The notes below the pieces were generated by a model. That model was not told the origin of the DNA. It searched no databases and saw only the letters and a program-made list of their open reading frames with translations. A program made the position numbers and the translations under genes. A DNA stretch of 6,394 bases from an uncultured Porphyromonas sp. (GTDB lineage: Bacteria > Bacteroidota > Bacteroidia > Bacteroidales > Porphyromonadaceae), in the NCBI GenBank assembly GCA_927910985.1, contig CAKMOP010000275.1, positions 1 through 6,394 of the forward strand, written 5' to 3'. The stretch's first letter is position 1, and every line of letters starts with the position of its first letter. Below, piece by piece: positions 6,321 through 6,394 of this stretch.

Positions 6321-6394
6321 TCACCGATATACCGAGATGACGGCTATTGCGTAGCGGCATTTCACGTACGTTGCATTAGGAGCTCTCCCACGGT
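6321..6394 (-). CDS. Possible 3' end of an upstream gene (cut by the right edge)
   Basis: One minus-strand frame is open from the right edge to a TGA at 6323-6321. It translates as RGRAPNATYVKC followed by RYAIAVISVYR, 23 residues in all. The stop falls 4 nt before the terminator-like hairpin, as expected for a gene end. However, an open frame this short is common by chance, no family is recognised, and the other two minus-strand frames close early. It may equally be non-coding or part of a dispersed intergenic repeat. Confidence 0.15.
   Translation of the reverse strand, partial: RGRAPNATYVKCRYAIAVISVYR

Noticed and set aside
6284..6394. tRNA, small RNA gene or CRISPR repeat at the right edge
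   Set aside because: No cloverleaf, anticodon arm or regularly spaced repeats could be found in this stretch.

Overview
The window looks like chromosomal DNA from a Bacteroidota bacterium, most likely a Porphyromonas or close relative. The evidence is a SusC/RagA-type TonB-dependent receptor, secreted S8 and S9 peptidases with Sec signal peptides ending in Ala-Gln, a Bacteroidota-style promoter (TTG, 19 nt, TAnnTTTG), and the absence of clear Shine-Dalgarno sites. The base composition is fairly GC-rich by eye, which would fit the higher-GC oral Porphyromonas species better than P. gingivalis. The genus call is inference.

All supported genes lie on the minus strand, so transcription runs from the right edge to the left. 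Positions 6394-6158 hold the possible 3' end of an upstream gene, a strong RNA hairpin, a promoter and a short structured leader. Next come an intact S8 (subtilisin-like) serine peptidase (6157-4574) and an S9 dipeptidyl-peptidase-IV-like peptidase (4577-2333), which share an ATGA stop/start overlap. An 81-nt spacer with a perfect 10-bp inverted repeat follows. The last gene is a SusC/RagA outer-membrane transporter, which starts at 2251 and runs off the left edge.

Two of the three genes are interrupted by single-base frameshifts. The S9 gene carries one extra base in a G7 tract (3910-3916). The SusC gene appears to lack one base at about 434. In both cases the family sequence resumes at once in another frame, so each gene is recent damage, a sequencing or assembly error, or (for the G7 tract) possibly a phase-variable switch. 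Because of this each is listed as two reading-frame segments.

Taken together the locus reads as a peptide-utilisation operon. The SusC/RagA porin would import oligopeptides across the outer membrane, the S8 endopeptidase would cut them in the periplasm, and the S9 exopeptidase would trim short peptides from the N-terminus. A SusD/RagB surface lipoprotein is expected just beyond the left edge. I saw no new class of system. The most unusual structure is the nested hairpin that overlaps the operon promoter.
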